A stretch of 64,000 nucleotides of DNA from Forficula auricularia (GCA_024734495.1 JALMQS010000153.1:13916299-13980298); one strand, 5' to 3'; counted from the stretch's first letter, positions 43,389 to 55,554 are shown. A program made the numbers and translations. The notes: a model not told the origin generated them from the sequence alone.

Positions 43389-44598
43389 CGGGTGAGTTTT
43401 TTATCTTGAGACAGTCTTATAACTCAAAAACAGTGCATTATATGAAAACAAGTTTCAAATAAATGTTTATTTATATGGAGGGGGAAACTAAACTAAGATA
43501 TTGTTTGTTTACCTAGAACAAGCTTTCAAGGGTACTTCAAGGTCAAGTTCTGTTTTTTAAATAGAAACCTATATATTTCTATACATATTCTGAATCTACA
43601 AAAAAAACTGAACAACTTTCATAGGAACTATTTTTTTATTCGATATCAAATAAACAAAATACATCAATCAATTAGATCACAAAAAATTCTTAATAATTAT
43701 TTTTAACAATTATTCAACTAAATTATCAATTAATAATGATCAAATATTTAATTATTAAATAAATAATTATTAATTCGAAAAGTCACAAGAATGAAAATAA
43801 GAGTTTATAATGATATTAAAACTTCATTATGCACAGATTTAAGAGATTATTTTCTACTTAATTGAACTAGGTAAAATTCTTGAGTTTAAAAAAGTATATT
43901 TCGCGTGTCAATCCAGTAGATAGTTAGGTTATTATTACCATAATAAAAATGGAGCATTTTCTGTTAATGACAGAATTGAAATGGACTTAATTTATGCGGT
44001 GAATGTGGAAGAAGAGTTATGGGGCTGCCAGTAAAATGGAGGCCGAGCGTTTTCCTGATAGGATTACACCCTCACAAGTTTCATTTTAAAAAAAATCAGG
44101 AAATGTAAAGGCTACGAAGAAACTGAAACAGGCCAAAATGACGAAATTGGAACTGTAATTAATCCAGAAGACTTGCGACAACACTCTGGAATATCACAGA
44201 ACAGTGTCGGAAAATGATTAAATTATTGATTATTATTAAATTTTTTATTTAATAATTAAATATTTCATAATTATTATTTGATAATTAATTTTAATAATTA
44301 TTAGAATTTTTTCTGTGATTTAATTGATTGATGTATTTTGTTTATTTGATATCAAATAAAAATATAGTTCCTATGAAAGTTGTTCAGTTTTTTTGTAGAT
44401 TCAGAATATGTATAGAAATATATAGATTTCTATTTAAAATACAGAACTTGACCTTGAAGTACCCTTGAAAGCTTGTTAACGAACAATATCTTAGTTTAGT
44501 TTCCCCCTCCATATAAATAAACATTTATTTGAAACTTTTTTTCATATAATGCACTGTTTTTGAGTTATAAGACTGTCTCAAGATAAAAAACTCACCCG
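43389..44598 (+). mobile_element. Long-TIR DNA transposon with DUF4817-like fragment
   Basis: Inverted arms of about 330 bp start CGGGTGAGTTTTTTATCTTG and include GTGCATTATATGAAA, CTTGACCTTGAAGTACCC on the right, and TTTGATATCAAATAAA. Between them is a small coding relic (43947-44095). No target duplication was identified with confidence. Confidence 0.75.
43947..44095 (+). pseudogene. DUF4817-like (helix-turn-helix) fragment
   Basis: Three frames together resemble the start of arthropod transposon proteins with the DUF4817 domain: FSVNDRIEMDLIY in one frame, GECGRRVMGLPVK in the next, then MEAERFPDRITPSQVSF ending in a stop. The family pattern is IYGECGRNxxxAxxxYxERFPxRxxPS. Frameshifts and stops make it non-functional. 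Recognition is from memory and should be tested by profile search. Confidence 0.5.
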
Positions 44599-44704
44599 GT
44601 ATATTATGTCTGTATGTTTATTTGCATCAAGCAGAGGACAACCTCATTGTTTCTCTCTATGAATCAACAACTCTGCTACTCTCGGCAAAATAAAAACTAT
44701 TCAA

Positions 44705-46175
44705 TTATATATGAATTTGCCCACAGTACGTTGTATAATTAATGGCCGTAGAGAGCATCCGTGTGCTGGATCACGTTTCGAACATCCTCTCTAAACATCC
44801 CAACTAGAACTACTAATTTCTTTGTGATAATTCTAAAAACCGACAGTGGTCGGATCGCCACGAACAATTTATGAAACGTTGTAAAGGGGATGAAAGTTTA
44901 CGCTCCGTCTTGCTTTTACGCAGCTTTCGAACGGCGAAGTCAATTAGGTTGCCTATAAATAAGGGTGTTTCTAGTTTTTTTCTATATTCTCTTAGCTAGC
45001 AAATTAAACCGAAAAAAACCGCACAAGCTGGAAATAATTTCAATCGACGTCAGCCATCCCAAATAAGAGTTATATAAGCTTGCAACGGTTTCTGACTGGT
45101 GTTAAATTTTTCAGGGACAAAAATTTTGGACTTTTTTCAGATTTTCGCATATAACTCAAAAACGATGCGTCCTACAGAAAAATTCACTCTTACCAAAATT
45201 AATGAGCATAAACATTTACGTTGAATTACATATAGATAATCGGTTCAGCCGTTTAGGCATAATTAAACGTTAAAGAAAGACGATTTTTACCAACATAGCG
45301 AAAAAGTGAATTATGCTCATTAAGATGATAAAAAAATCCATCTTCGAATTTTTTGGTCCCATAATAGTTGCCAATTGGCTAAAATATGAGATTGGAAAAG
45401 TTCTATATTAATTGGATAACGGTAACCCGTTCTGCAATGAGGTTGAAGTTTTTGAAAAATTACAATTTTTCCTTCTACTGAAAACCACTCATCTTAGAAA
45501 CGTGATTCTCGTCTCAATTACTACGAAATTTTGTTGGCTTGAAGTTTTATTTAGCCATTTTTTTTGTTGAAACTTTTAAATTTGAAGATATCCAGCATTT
45601 TCCATGACATGATCCGAATACTCAAATGTGACTTTTTAAGCAAATGCCTAAAAACATAACAACATTCAATTACATCTGCTTTCCAAATTTTTATTGATGG
45701 GCTATGATCATTAATTCAATTTTTTAAAAAATCAAATAATTTTTATCTTAGACTTTAAGAATTAAATTGAAGCTTTCGGAGTGGCCCTAGTATTGAATTT
45801 ACTCCATTTTTTTTCATGATTAATTTTATCTTTTATGTCAAACATGGGCCCCGTTTCTGAGCTTTGAGATTTAGAGGCATCTTGACATGATGAGGTCGAA
45901 GAATTAGTTTGCCTGTAAGTTTCTTTAAGCAATGTGATGCTAAGGGTTTATGACTCCTTGACTGACAGGTGTCAGCTTGTTACACTCGATCTCAAAGAGC
46001 ATATTTTGAGCAGTTTTGGTGAGCATTAATTTCGTTATCAAAATAACAATCAATAGTAAATATATGTTGATTTCATTGTTAAATAAATAATAAATGTTTG
46101 TACATAAAAGTATTTCTCAATAAAATTTTGATCAGACCTATATCGGTAAAGAATTGAAATAGGACATAATATGTT
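44705..46175. other. Intergenic sequence with unassigned repeats
   Basis: Contains an ATAACTCAAAAACGATGCG block at about 45152, of a kind seen in insect repeats. No gene recognised. Confidence 0.3.
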
Positions 46176-46180
46176 CAATT

Positions 46181-46808
46181 CGGGTGGTCCTAATCTTGGG
46201 TATTTTCGAATTTTTACGCTGACAGAGGCTCATATGGTTCGAATGTATGTCATATGTATCTCAATTTTTACCTGTGCCCCACAGCCCACAGCGATGCAAG
46301 TTTCTCATCTAAATATCGGCTTTTTGGCATTGAACGATCAATTTTTTATTAAGGCCAAAGTAATGGTTCAAAAAAATTGAAACTCTGTAGACTTTATCCT
46401 TATAATAGTAGCTATCCCTCAGAAAGTTAACAGATTTTTAGCTATTATAATTTTTAGTCTATAACTTAATAACACTAAGATATAGCAGTATTTTTATCTA
46501 GATGTAACTCAAAATTATAATAGCTAAAAATCAGTAAAAATTCTGAAGGATAGCTATGATTATAAGAATAATGTCTAGAGAATTTCAAATTTTTGAACGA
46601 TTACTTTGACCGTAATAAAAAATTGATCGTTTAATGCCAAAAACCCCATATTATTTAGATGGGAAACTTGCATCGCTGTACAGCACAGGTTAAAATTGAG
46701 ATAGAGACTTGACATTTAGGGAATATATTTTTTTTATTTATTTCGAACCATATGAGCCTCTGTCAACGTAAAAATTTGAAATTATACAAAATAAAGACCA
46801 TCCTAATG
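46181..46808. mobile_element. Fold-back MITE, GGGTGGTCCT family, copy 2
   Basis: Same family as 20756-21472: GGGTGGTCCTAATCTTGGGT at left, AAGACCATCCTAATG at right, TTATAATAGTAGCTATC in the arms. It is not interrupted here. Confidence 0.75.
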
Positions 46809-47013
46809 TTCATATAACATTTTTGCTTAAATGACCTTCAAGCAACAATTTCCTAAAGATTTTTACATTACCGCTGATCCCCCTATATACGTTATAATAA
46901 GTAAGGAATTTGGGTGTCAGTAAATTAAACCTTATCATCGTTAGACTAAATGGTTGAAATTATATATAGTCAGCTTAGAGTGTAAACCTGCTAACTCCAT
47001 TTTTTATCATAAA

Positions 47014-47509
47014 CTAGCTGCAAGGCTCGCCTTCGGCGGCCCTCTTGCTAGCCGGGGGCGCGCCCCCCTGGACCCCCCCCCCAATTTTTGGGTGGGTTTT
47101 TGGGGAAATTTTTTAAACAAAAAGTTGTCAGAAATCACATCCCCTACTTACCCCTTGTTTATTATAAAATTTGCCGTAGGGTTAATAGTTTTGGGAGTTA
47201 TTTGATAATTTTCATTCGTGTGCCCCCCCAAACCCCTTCTGGGGTCAAAATTTCAAAACGTTATATAGCTAAAAACGTAAGTTAGAAGACATCTGATGTA
47301 AATATGAAATTTTATAATAATCTCTTCAGCCGTTTTTACGTGAATCGTGAGCAACTTTTCCCGGAAACCACGGAAACATATAGACAGACAGACATACAGA
47401 CAGGAATTTTGTTGAGAGTGTTTTCGTTCATAACTTTGCTTGAAACGTGTGCAACCAATCGTGATTTGGACCAATGTACAGACATAACCTTAATTTTATA
47501 TATATATGA
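47014..47509 (-). mobile_element. Helitron-like non-autonomous element, family B
   Basis: On the minus strand it starts TCATATATATATAAAATTAA, contains CGTAAAAACGGCTGAAGAGA and ends with the GC hairpin GGCCGCCGAAGGCGAGCC, then TTGCAGCTAG|TT. The 3' hairpin followed by CTAG and host T is the Helitron signature. No Rep or helicase coding sequence. The short related copy is at 9249-9361. Confidence 0.65.
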
Positions 47510-48156
47510 TGACATATTAATACCGTTCGAAAGAAAAACAGATTCAGCACCATCCAAGTAAAACTGTTACTTAAAATTACGATCTAAGTTGTAGGAAAAA
47601 AATGGTAAAAAATAGTTTTTTCCATAACAACAATATTAAATTTTGTTTGTTTTTTCCCTGGCCTGTAAAAATTTCATGTTGTGAGTTAGCAGGTTTATTT
47701 TTTAAGGTGACGATATACCTATAGATAATGACGTCATATTTATGGTTTGAAAATGTTAACCTAGAAATCGGAGAGAGGTAAGTGATTTCTCACAAAATAA
47801 ATATACCAATTTGCCTAAAATATAATAAAATTTTAAATTTAACTATAGTATAAGCTAGGGTGCCCATAGTCAAAGCTTGGTTCAAGTAAAACTTTCGAGG
47901 TCAAAAATATATACGAGGAGGGAGTTTCAGGAAAATTAAAATTATCATATTTCCAAGGCCAAATAAAATCATTAGGGGGTAGTCCTTTATCTAAAATAAT
48001 TTATGGGCACATTATCCCAGTTCCCAGAAATTGAATGAGAGTTTTCAAAAATCCAAATTATTAAAATTCGAATCCTAAGCAAAAGTTGAATCTAATCATG
48101 TAGGTTAATTTTATGAGAATTTATGATCTATGACATTCAGCTAGTATAATATACAA

Positions 48157-49271
48157 GTACCTGGAGCCACCGAGCGATGCACAGTAACCATATTAAAAAA
48201 ATACAAATATATATATATAGATATATAGTACACCCCCCTGGACCCCGCCCCACTCCCCGAAACCACACAACTCACCCCCACCACTGCACAGTTTTAAAAA
48301 TAGAAAGAAGATACAATATATATATATATGTTAACGTTAGATGATGAATTGAAAAAAGATACAGGACCCAGCCAGGTATGATCCGACATCTTCTGCGTTA
48401 AGCCCTCAAATGCCTTTTCCATTTAAGCGATGGATCCCTGACTAGATCCTATAATCAAATTTTATGTATATTTAACTCTAGCCCAGGCGCGCTTTCTCCT
48501 ATTTTCAACAGTATGGTGCTTATAAATTCACTAGAGAGCCATTTTTTCAACTCTTGGTTTAGTATTAAAAACGAGTCTGGTCCCAATTGCACCAAAATAG
48601 GGCAGTGACCGGATAAAAAGTTTTAACTTTCGCGTTCATCTAACGTTAACAAATAAACATTCCAAATAAAATTTATTATTGAATATCTGATCTAAATTCA
48701 TCTGGTTCGATTCCCCAAAGAATCAGACAGATGGGGCTTTCTAGTAAATTTATAAGAACCATACTATTAGGAAAATAGGAGAAAGTGCGGCTGGGCTAAA
48801 GAGTTAAATATATATAAAATTTGATTATAGGATCTAGTCAGGGGATCCATCGCTTAAATGGAAAAGGCATTTGAGGGCTTAACGCAGAAGATGTCGGATC
48901 ATACCCGGCTGGGTCCTGTATCTTTTTTCAACTCTTGGTTCAGTATCACAAACGAGTCTGGTCCCAATTGCACCAAAATAGGGCAGTGACCGGATAAAAA
49001 GTTTTAACTTTCGAGTTCATCTAGCGTTAACATATAAACATTCCAAATAAAATTTATTATTGAATATCTGAACAAAATTCATCTGTTTCGGTTCCCCAAA
49101 GAATCAGACAGATGGGCTTTCAAGTAAGTATATATATACTCTCAAACCCACGCGGAGAAACCCGAAAAACCTCTAATAATGACATAGAACCTATCCGCGG
49201 AAGCCTCACTGAACAAATATATATATATATATTTATATATATATAATTTTTGCTCGTTTAATAAGAGTAGA
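48157..49271 (-). mobile_element. Helitron-like family A copy with internal composite
   Basis: The minus-strand 5' end TCTACTCTTATTAAACGAGC is at about 49271 and the 3' side GCATCGCTCGGTGGCTCCAG at about 48162-48180, as in the copy at 3694-4355. Most of the interior is an unrelated composite repeat (48350-49122). Confidence 0.5.
48350..49122. repeat. Composite repeat: inverted A, B, A, B
   Basis: Segment B (GAGTCTGGTCCCAATTGCAC to AATCAGACAGATGGG) occurs twice directly, at 48552-48745 and 48928-49122. Segment A (AAAGGCATTTGAGGGCTTAA, GATGTCGGATCATACCCGG) occurs inverted at 48350-48540 and direct at 48750-48921. B contains GGTTCGATTCC (48717), a perfect box B-like sequence. Possibly tRNA-related SINE pieces rearranged by fold-back or template switching. 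Confidence 0.6.
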
Positions 49272-50150
49272 TATGTATGTAAAAGAAGCATTTCTTTGTC
49301 TGAAAATCAAAGCCAAAGCCCCCTCATGGCTTTCAAGCTCTGATTTTTTGAAATATTTTAAGAGGTAAAATATTGTTTATATCCTAAGTTTTTAAATGTA
49401 CAATGTATTTATTTTTATTCTTTTTGTATTAAAATATATATATACATTCCGGGGGGGGGGGGGGCAGAGTGCGTCATTGAAATTTCTGGACGGGGTTGAA
49501 AATTGATGCATTTTAGTATTATATCCTAAAAAATAAAAGCGATCAAATCTTATAACTTCAACAAAAGGTAATAAAAAGTTCTTCTAATTCTTTAGAACTA
49601 AACAAAATGGAGGGGGGGTACTTTTTATGAAACTGGGGGGGGTGAGTTATGAAGCTAGGGAATGGGCACCTCTGTATAAAAGTATATAATTAGAACTTTA
49701 TTCACTACATTTTAACTTATATTTATATATATATTGAGGTTTTAATCCCCCGCCTGGGAAAATACCTGCGGACGCCATTGTTACGAGAGCTGAATACATT
49801 TTTATTTTTTGAAGAAAATTTGTTAGGTTTTTCTTTGGGCTCAGAAAAATAGCTCCGATCTTTAATTTTTAGATTTATTTAGTTAAGTTTATTTGCTTAT
49901 TTTATTACTTGGCTTGCGGCCGTTTACAGTTTATTTTGATTATTAAATATTAATTTTACAAGAGGCCAAATAATTTCAAATTCAAAAGAAAGACTGTTTA
50001 GAAATAAACATTGTTATTTAAATGTTTAGTCTGCGCCTCGAGGGAGAGATTTGAGAACTAAGCGTTTTCAAAAATCGTCAATAGATGGCAGATGTGTTCA
50101 AATTTCTAACCGTGCCCAGGGATTTAAACATTTTAAATTGAAAGTTTTTG
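49272..50150. other. Intergenic sequence, poly-G tract
   Basis: A run of 14 G at 49450-49463, TA-rich tracts, and no recognised gene. A G-rich block (GGAGGGGGGG, 49609) follows. Confidence 0.35.
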
Positions 50151-50151
50151 T

Positions 50152-50275
50152 ACCGAGGGTAGCATAATTTTTATATATTGAAGGAGACAATAAAAGAGTG
50201 TGTCTTCTGCTGGAATTATAAATTTTATTTATAAAGAGACTATAGTTTCGAGGGCTTTGTCCTTTTCATCAGGAT
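50152..50275 (-). repeat. Repeat with hammerhead-like motif (CTGATGA...GAAACTATAGTC)
   Basis: On the minus strand: CTGATGA (50266-50272), a 16-nt hairpin region, GAAAC (50245-50249), TATAGTC. The adjoining sequence TATATTGAAGGAGACAATAA (about 50175) recurs at about 55618, and the motif itself is related to the one at 43321-43355. Confidence 0.5.
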
Positions 50276-50774
50276 ATTACATGCTTTGAGAAATTAATAA
50301 TAAAATGTATTATTTAAGTGTAGAAATTTTTTTCATGAATGTTATAGTAAAATTAAATGTGGGGTTAAAACATTATCAAAAACTTGTTTTGTATTTTTAT
50401 AAATTTTTATAGAATCAAAATATTTGTTGCATACTTTTTACATTAATAAAGATTTATACTTACTCTTGTTTCGATTCGTTTTATTTAAAAAATTTAATAA
50501 TCTATTAATATTTATAATTTATTTTAATCATCTATTAATCCAATATTTAACTTTCGTCTTAAGTAAATTAATAAAATTAAATATATCCTATATCTCTAAA
50601 TTTCTACCAATCGATCGACACCTAAATGATCAGAAACGGCTTGACCGTTTGAGAGAAAAATACGATAATAATATAGTGGTCGTCAGGGCAAGTGAATTTT
50701 CAACCCTGGTGACGTCACAAGAGCGACAAGGACAGAAAACTACCTGCGCCCTGACATACCTGTTCTCTTTATAC

Positions 50775-51248
50775 CAGAGGTGGGAAACCTTTTTATCCTG
50801 AGAGGCCATTTAAAATAGCAGTAACAAAGGAGGCCACATAAGTTTCAATACCTATAAATGTAACTTTTGTAAAGTTATTGCTGTTCAAATTCAATTTTTT
50901 TTTATTTTAAATTCAGTTTTTCTTTGTTTCAAATTCATTTTTTTTTATTTCAAATTCAATATTTTTTTATACATATTTTCAATAAACACAAAAATTAATA
51001 AAATTAAATTAATAAAACAAAACAAAAATTTAATTCAATGAAAAGTAAATAATTAAACAAAGTATATAAATTACAAAAAATAAAAAACTTTAAATTATTG
51101 ACAGATGACAGTGTTTATATATGTTATTTTATTTTAAATTTATGAAATATTTTTATTTGTATCTATTTAAATCTCAAGAAGATAAAAAACTAGAATAATC
51201 GTCGAGGCCACATAAAAAATTCAAAAAGGCCACAGGTTCCCACCTATG
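50775..51248. mobile_element. hAT-type MITE
   Basis: Ends CAGAGGTGGGAAACCTTTTT and AAGGCCACAGGTTCCCACCT(ATG) are imperfect inverted repeats. Flanking CTTTATAC and TTTTATAC are close to an 8-bp target duplication. The interior is AT-rich with GAGGCCA blocks near each end. No coding sequence. Confidence 0.65.
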
Positions 51249-51330
51249 TTTTATACCATGTTCCTACGTACAGGACTATTGTTCTCCTGAGAGGTCGCCT
51301 TTTCTGAACGTACTCTTTACCAAAAGACTC

Positions 51331-51494
51331 TAAGGGCCGGTTGTATGTCGCAAAGTAAATGCTTTTTACCACTAACAAACGGATCAAGCACTGAAAGTTC
51401 CTGTCATCTGATTGGCCATCCCAGCCCCTCCATTTACCATCTACCCTTGGTTAGTGGTAAAAAGATTTACTTTGCGACATACAACCGGCCCTAA
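51331..51494. mobile_element. MITE, TAAGGGCCGGTTGTATGTCG family
   Basis: TAAGGGCCGGTTGTATGTCG and its inverse at 51475-51494, with inner inverted GTAAATGCTTTTTACCACTA. Related copies are at 52465-52676 and 28655-28736. Confidence 0.75.
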
Positions 51495-52042
51495 GAAAAT
51501 GTTTACATTTTCAAAAATCTGCTCGCTAATGTGTGATTCAAACTTCACCTTAACATAGATAGAGACTTAAACTATTATAAAAAATTAAGTTATAGTTATA
51601 ATCTAATATTTTTTTTTCATTGGGGCGAAAGGACTCCTGTTATCTTTTGACTTATTTAGGTCCTAGAGTGCTTTAATTTTAAATAACTGGTGTTATATTT
51701 AAATTTTAGCACCAAACGTTATTAAATATCATCAATAGATGGCAAGAGTGTTCTAATCTGGATTGAACAAATGGTTGCTTTCCTAATTTGAAAAATTTTC
51801 CACATATTCAAATCACGGCTGCAGAAAAAAATAACATTTGATCGGACTTCAACAAAATTAAATACTAAGACTTTTTATAATGTGTGTAATAAAAAAGTGA
51901 AAAATGTATACAAAGAAAATTTAATATTTCTATCAATCTTAAGCGTTATTTTATTCTTTTTTCCTCTGAATCAAAAACTCGCTCTATACATCTCATCTAA
52001 ATTAATGATTTTGCCTACTATATAATTAGTTTACTCGTACCA

Positions 52043-52296
52043 TAGAGTAATATAGAGTGGAAGGCTACCGTATATAGAAAAAGCGCTCTCTAGCGACTGC
52101 AGGGCAAAAACTCTTAGTTCTTAAGAGCTATCCAAAGATCATAGAACATTCAAAGCCTTTGTCATAGATAAAAGATACATACCCTTTATCTTATATATAT
52201 AAGTGTATTTTTTACTCTTGATAATTGGTTTCTAGTTGGAAATGAAAGTGGAAGTAGGTGTACACAATTTTAGGTCGAGGTTCACCCTTCGGTAAT
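52043..52296. mobile_element. Half MITE (AGAGTAATATAGAGTGGAAG) joined to a GAAGTAGGTGTACAC MITE end
   Basis: 52043-52225 matches the left half of 19275-19606. It is abruptly followed by the right part of the CGAGGGGTGAACC MITE (GTGGAAGTAGGTGTACAC...GGTTCACCCTTCGG). Confidence 0.6.
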
Positions 52297-52304
52297 AACT
52301 ATAC

Positions 52305-52337
52305 CCGAGCGAAGCTCGGTGGCTCCAGGTACTATCA
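52305..52337 (+). mobile_element. Helitron-like family A 3' end
   Basis: A perfect hairpin CCGAGCGAAGCTCGG (52305-52319) followed by TGGCTCCAGGTACTA, as at the other family A ends. Only the 3' end is recognised. Confidence 0.45.
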
Positions 52338-52464
52338 ACTTAATGCGGCCTCCTTTATTACTACTTAATTTAAATATGGCATCAATTGGTATACTTATAG
52401 TTTGTATCAATTACAATTATTTATTTATGTTTATTAATTATAAAAAAACCACTATTTGATAAAC

Positions 52465-52676
52465 TTAGGGCAGGTTGTATGTCGCAAAGTAAATGCTTTT
52501 ACCACTAACTAAAGGTAGATGCGTAAAATGGAGAGACTGGGATAATCAGATGACAGGTACTGAAAGTTCCTGTCATCTGATTAGCCATCCTAAGTCTCTC
52601 CATTTACCATCTACCTTTGGTTAGTGGTAAAAAGCATTTACTTTGCGACATACAACCGGCCCTTAGAAAGGGCGGC
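52465..52676. mobile_element. MITE, TTAGGGCAGGTTGTATGTCG family
   Basis: Same family as 51331-51494. Termini TTAGGGCAGGTTGTATGTCG and CGACATACAACCGGCCCTTA. Confidence 0.75.
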
Positions 52677-53040
52677 AAATTAGAGACCGCCCCGGGCCAC
52701 TAACCAAAGGTAGATGGTACGCCACTGGCGAGACTGGGATGACCCATCAGATGACAGGTGCTGAAAGTTCCTGTCAGCGATTGCGCCAGTGCTAAGTTTA
52801 CGATGACACCACTTTGCTTAAATTGAATTAAGGAATCATCTACTTAGAAAGTTTGGCAGGGTCATAATTAGAGACCGCCCCGGGCGGGAAAAGTTCTAGG
52901 TACGCCACTGGCCCCAGGAACCCCCAGGTCACCCGAAATTTCAGCGTTGCGCAGTGCTAAGTTTACAATGACACCACTGCTTAAATTGAATTAAGGAATC
53001 ATCTCTTGAAGTTTGTCAGGGTCATTTTTAAACACCCTGT
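52677..53040. repeat. Direct repeat pair, one copy chimeric with the adjacent MITE
   Basis: AGAGACCGCCCCGGGC...GGTACGCCACTGGC...CAGTGCTAAGTTTAC occurs at about 52681-52860 and 52869-53020. In the first copy, pieces of the neighbouring MITE (CACTAACCAAAGGTAGATG; GAGACTGGGATGAC to GTTCCTGTCA) alternate with pieces of the unit. Confidence 0.5.
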
Positions 53041-53330
53041 ATATATGTATATATATATATATAGATGTCATTTCCTTTGATAAACCTTTCCATCCTATAT
53101 TTTTTTTTCTAACTAAACTTTCATCGAAAGTAGCAATCAATGCTTTTAATGATTTTTTTCCAAGTGATGACTAATATGACCTAAATAATAACAAAACAAA
53201 TTATAATGAATTTTTTAACATTCCTTGAAAATCTCATTACTAATTCGTTTGAAAATAGTGAAGTAAATTGATTTGAAACAAACTACTTATTAGAACAATA
53301 TGAAATAATTATATGAAGATTATACCTATA

Positions 53331-53623
53331 TCTTCTTCTTTTAAGTGTCATATCAGGTCTCCCTGACGTTTCGGCTCCTCTCCACATATACCTGTGCTGA
53401 GTGTGTTTAGCTGTTTTTACACAGATATACGGGACCTACTTTTTAACGCTGGTTCCGAACGGCTAGTTTGGAGAGGTTACTAGGCAATTATACTCTTGGT
53501 AGGTTGCCATTGCTTTCCAAGAGGAGGCGGCTGCAAATATCTGATCTCCCGAGACTCAGTCTTGAACCAGCCTACTTCGAGTCAGCGACCCGACACTCTA
53601 TCCACTGACCCACAGTCGCCTCT
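53331..53623 (-). mobile_element. tRNA-derived SINE copy in duplication unit 1
   Basis: Inverse of the family at 7685-7972: AGGTCTCCCTGACGTTTCGG at left, GACACTCTATCCACTGACCC at right (tRNA-like head). Confidence 0.75.
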
Positions 53624-53978
53624 ATATATTATGTTAAAATTATTATAAACTGTATAATCATTAGAATTTATCAGTGAGTTAATTTTTATGAAACAAAATA
53701 AATAACTCAGAGCCAATCCCTAAATCTCTTATTTCCAAGATACCAGCGCGGACTACAGAGGTTGAACCTTTTTGCTGCAACTTCTTCTTTTATCAGTATC
53801 ATTATATAAAAAAAAAAGTACTAACAATGTCCCTGAATATTTGTAGAGAATAATCGAAGTATTGGTGACTCTGAAAATCCTCATTACTAATTCGTATGAA
53901 AATAGTGAAGTAAATTGATTTGAAACAAACTACTTATTAGAACAATATGAAATAATTATATGAAAATTATACCTATAT

Positions 53979-54268
53979 CTTCTTCTTTTAAGTGTCATAT
54001 CAGGTCTCCCTGACGTTTCGGCTCCTCTCCAAATATACCTGTGCTGAGTGTTTAGCTGTTTTTACACAGATATACGGGACCTACTTTTTAACGCTGGTTC
54101 CGAACGGCTAGTTTGGAGAGGTTACTAGGCAATTATACTCTTGGTAGGTTGCCATTGCTTTCCAAGAGGAGGCGGCTACAAATATCTGATCTCCCGAGAC
54201 TCAGTCTTGAACCAGCCTACTTCGAGTCAGCGACCCTACACTCTAACCACTGACCCACAGTCGCCTCT
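53979..54268 (-). mobile_element. tRNA-derived SINE copy in duplication unit 2
   Basis: Nearly identical to the copy at 53331-53623, produced by the same segmental duplication and not by a separate insertion. Confidence 0.75.
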
Positions 54269-54837
54269 ATATATTATGTTAAAATTATTATAAATTGTAT
54301 AATCATTAGAATTTATCAGTGAGTTAATTTTTATGAAACAAAATAAATAACTCAGAGCCAATCCCTAAATCTCTTATTTCCAAGATACCACCGCGGACTA
54401 CAGAGGTTGAACCTTTTTGGTGCAACTTCTTCTTGTATCAGTATCATTATATAAAAAAAAAGTACTAACAATGTCCCTTAAATTTGTAGAGAATAATCGA
54501 TGTATTGGTGACTGAAAATCCTTTGGGTCAACCTATTCAATTCCATTGGGATATTAGCGAAAATCATCGTATGGGTGACAGCTATTCAAGATATATAAAA
54601 ATAATAAATAGCTAAATTAAACGTTGCTCAACTGTATGAAATTGGGGCAAGGTCGTGGATGAATTATTACCAATGCTCAAAAAACCCTTAATTTTGTTAT
54701 TTAATTTCGGATGAATTTGTTCATTTGGATTAGACCACACATGTGTTAGGTGAATAATTAATAATTTCGTAATGCGTTGTCCATTTTACTACGCTTTATG
54801 TTCAAATATTTAAAATCTCCAGAATTAGGGTATAAAT

Positions 54838-55082
54838 GTGCCCATATTATGAAAGTGGTCTAAGTGTTAGTTTCGAGATATTTAAAGTTTTTTTTTTTTA
54901 AATAAACAAGATTCTGTATAATGATACAACTAGAAATCCACTTAACGGTTCAATTTTATGCGATTTTACAAAATCGACATCTTATTACTGTACTTTTTAC
55001 ATGGATGAAACAAGTAAAATATGAAAAAAGTAATTTTTTAATTTTTTGACCTAGTCCACATTCATATTATGGTCACAAATAT
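54838..55082. mobile_element. MITE with GTGCCCATATTATGAAAGT termini
   Basis: A diverged copy of the element at 17113-17360. The right end ACATTCATATTATGGTCACA is more degraded. Confidence 0.5.
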
Positions 55083-55149
55083 CATGTAGATGTATGGTTT
55101 AAACGAAAAATGTTAACTTTATTTTATACATATTATAATTTAAAACAAT

Positions 55150-55495
55150 TCACAAAGAGAAACAAAGAGGTTGTCCTCTGCTTGATGCAAATAAACATAC
55201 ACAGATATCTGTATATATATATTAGTTGAATAAAAGATTTCACTGTCGATGGTAACAGAATTGTTTTTATTTTAGGTTAAAAATAAAATGATAGTCTTCT
55301 GTTTTTTAAATAATAGATTAAATCTAGAAATAATTAAAAATTATTTTATTTAAAATCTAGAAATAATTAAAAATTATTTTATTTAAAAACAGAAGACTCT
55401 CTCATTTTATTTTTAACCTATATATATATATTATTTATTTTAATTATTATTATATATATTTATTATATTTTTTATTATTATTATTTATCAAACAA

Positions 55496-55554
<59 letters not shown>

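Larger units (their letters stand above)
43085..44700. repeat. PLE-like/palindromic repeat split by a DNA transposon
   Basis: Left half 43085-43388 has AACAAAAAGGTTGTTCTCTG, GCTTGATGCAAATAAACATA and a CTGATGA...GAAACTATAGTC motif (43321-43355). Right half 44599-44700 carries the inverse TATTTGCATCAAGCAGAGGA plus AACTCTGCTACTCTCGGCAA. The same right half recurs at 55725-55800 and the left-half sequence at 55155-55200. A possible terminal repeat of a Penelope-like retroelement. Confidence 0.45.
53234..54520. repeat. Tandem duplication (period about 647 bp) carrying a SINE
   Basis: Both units start ATTACTAATTCGT(T/A)TGAAAATAG (53235 and 53882), carry a minus-strand SINE, then AATCATTAGAATTTATCAGT and GACTACAGAGGTTGAACC. 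Sequence identity by eye is very high, so the duplication is recent. Confidence 0.8.
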
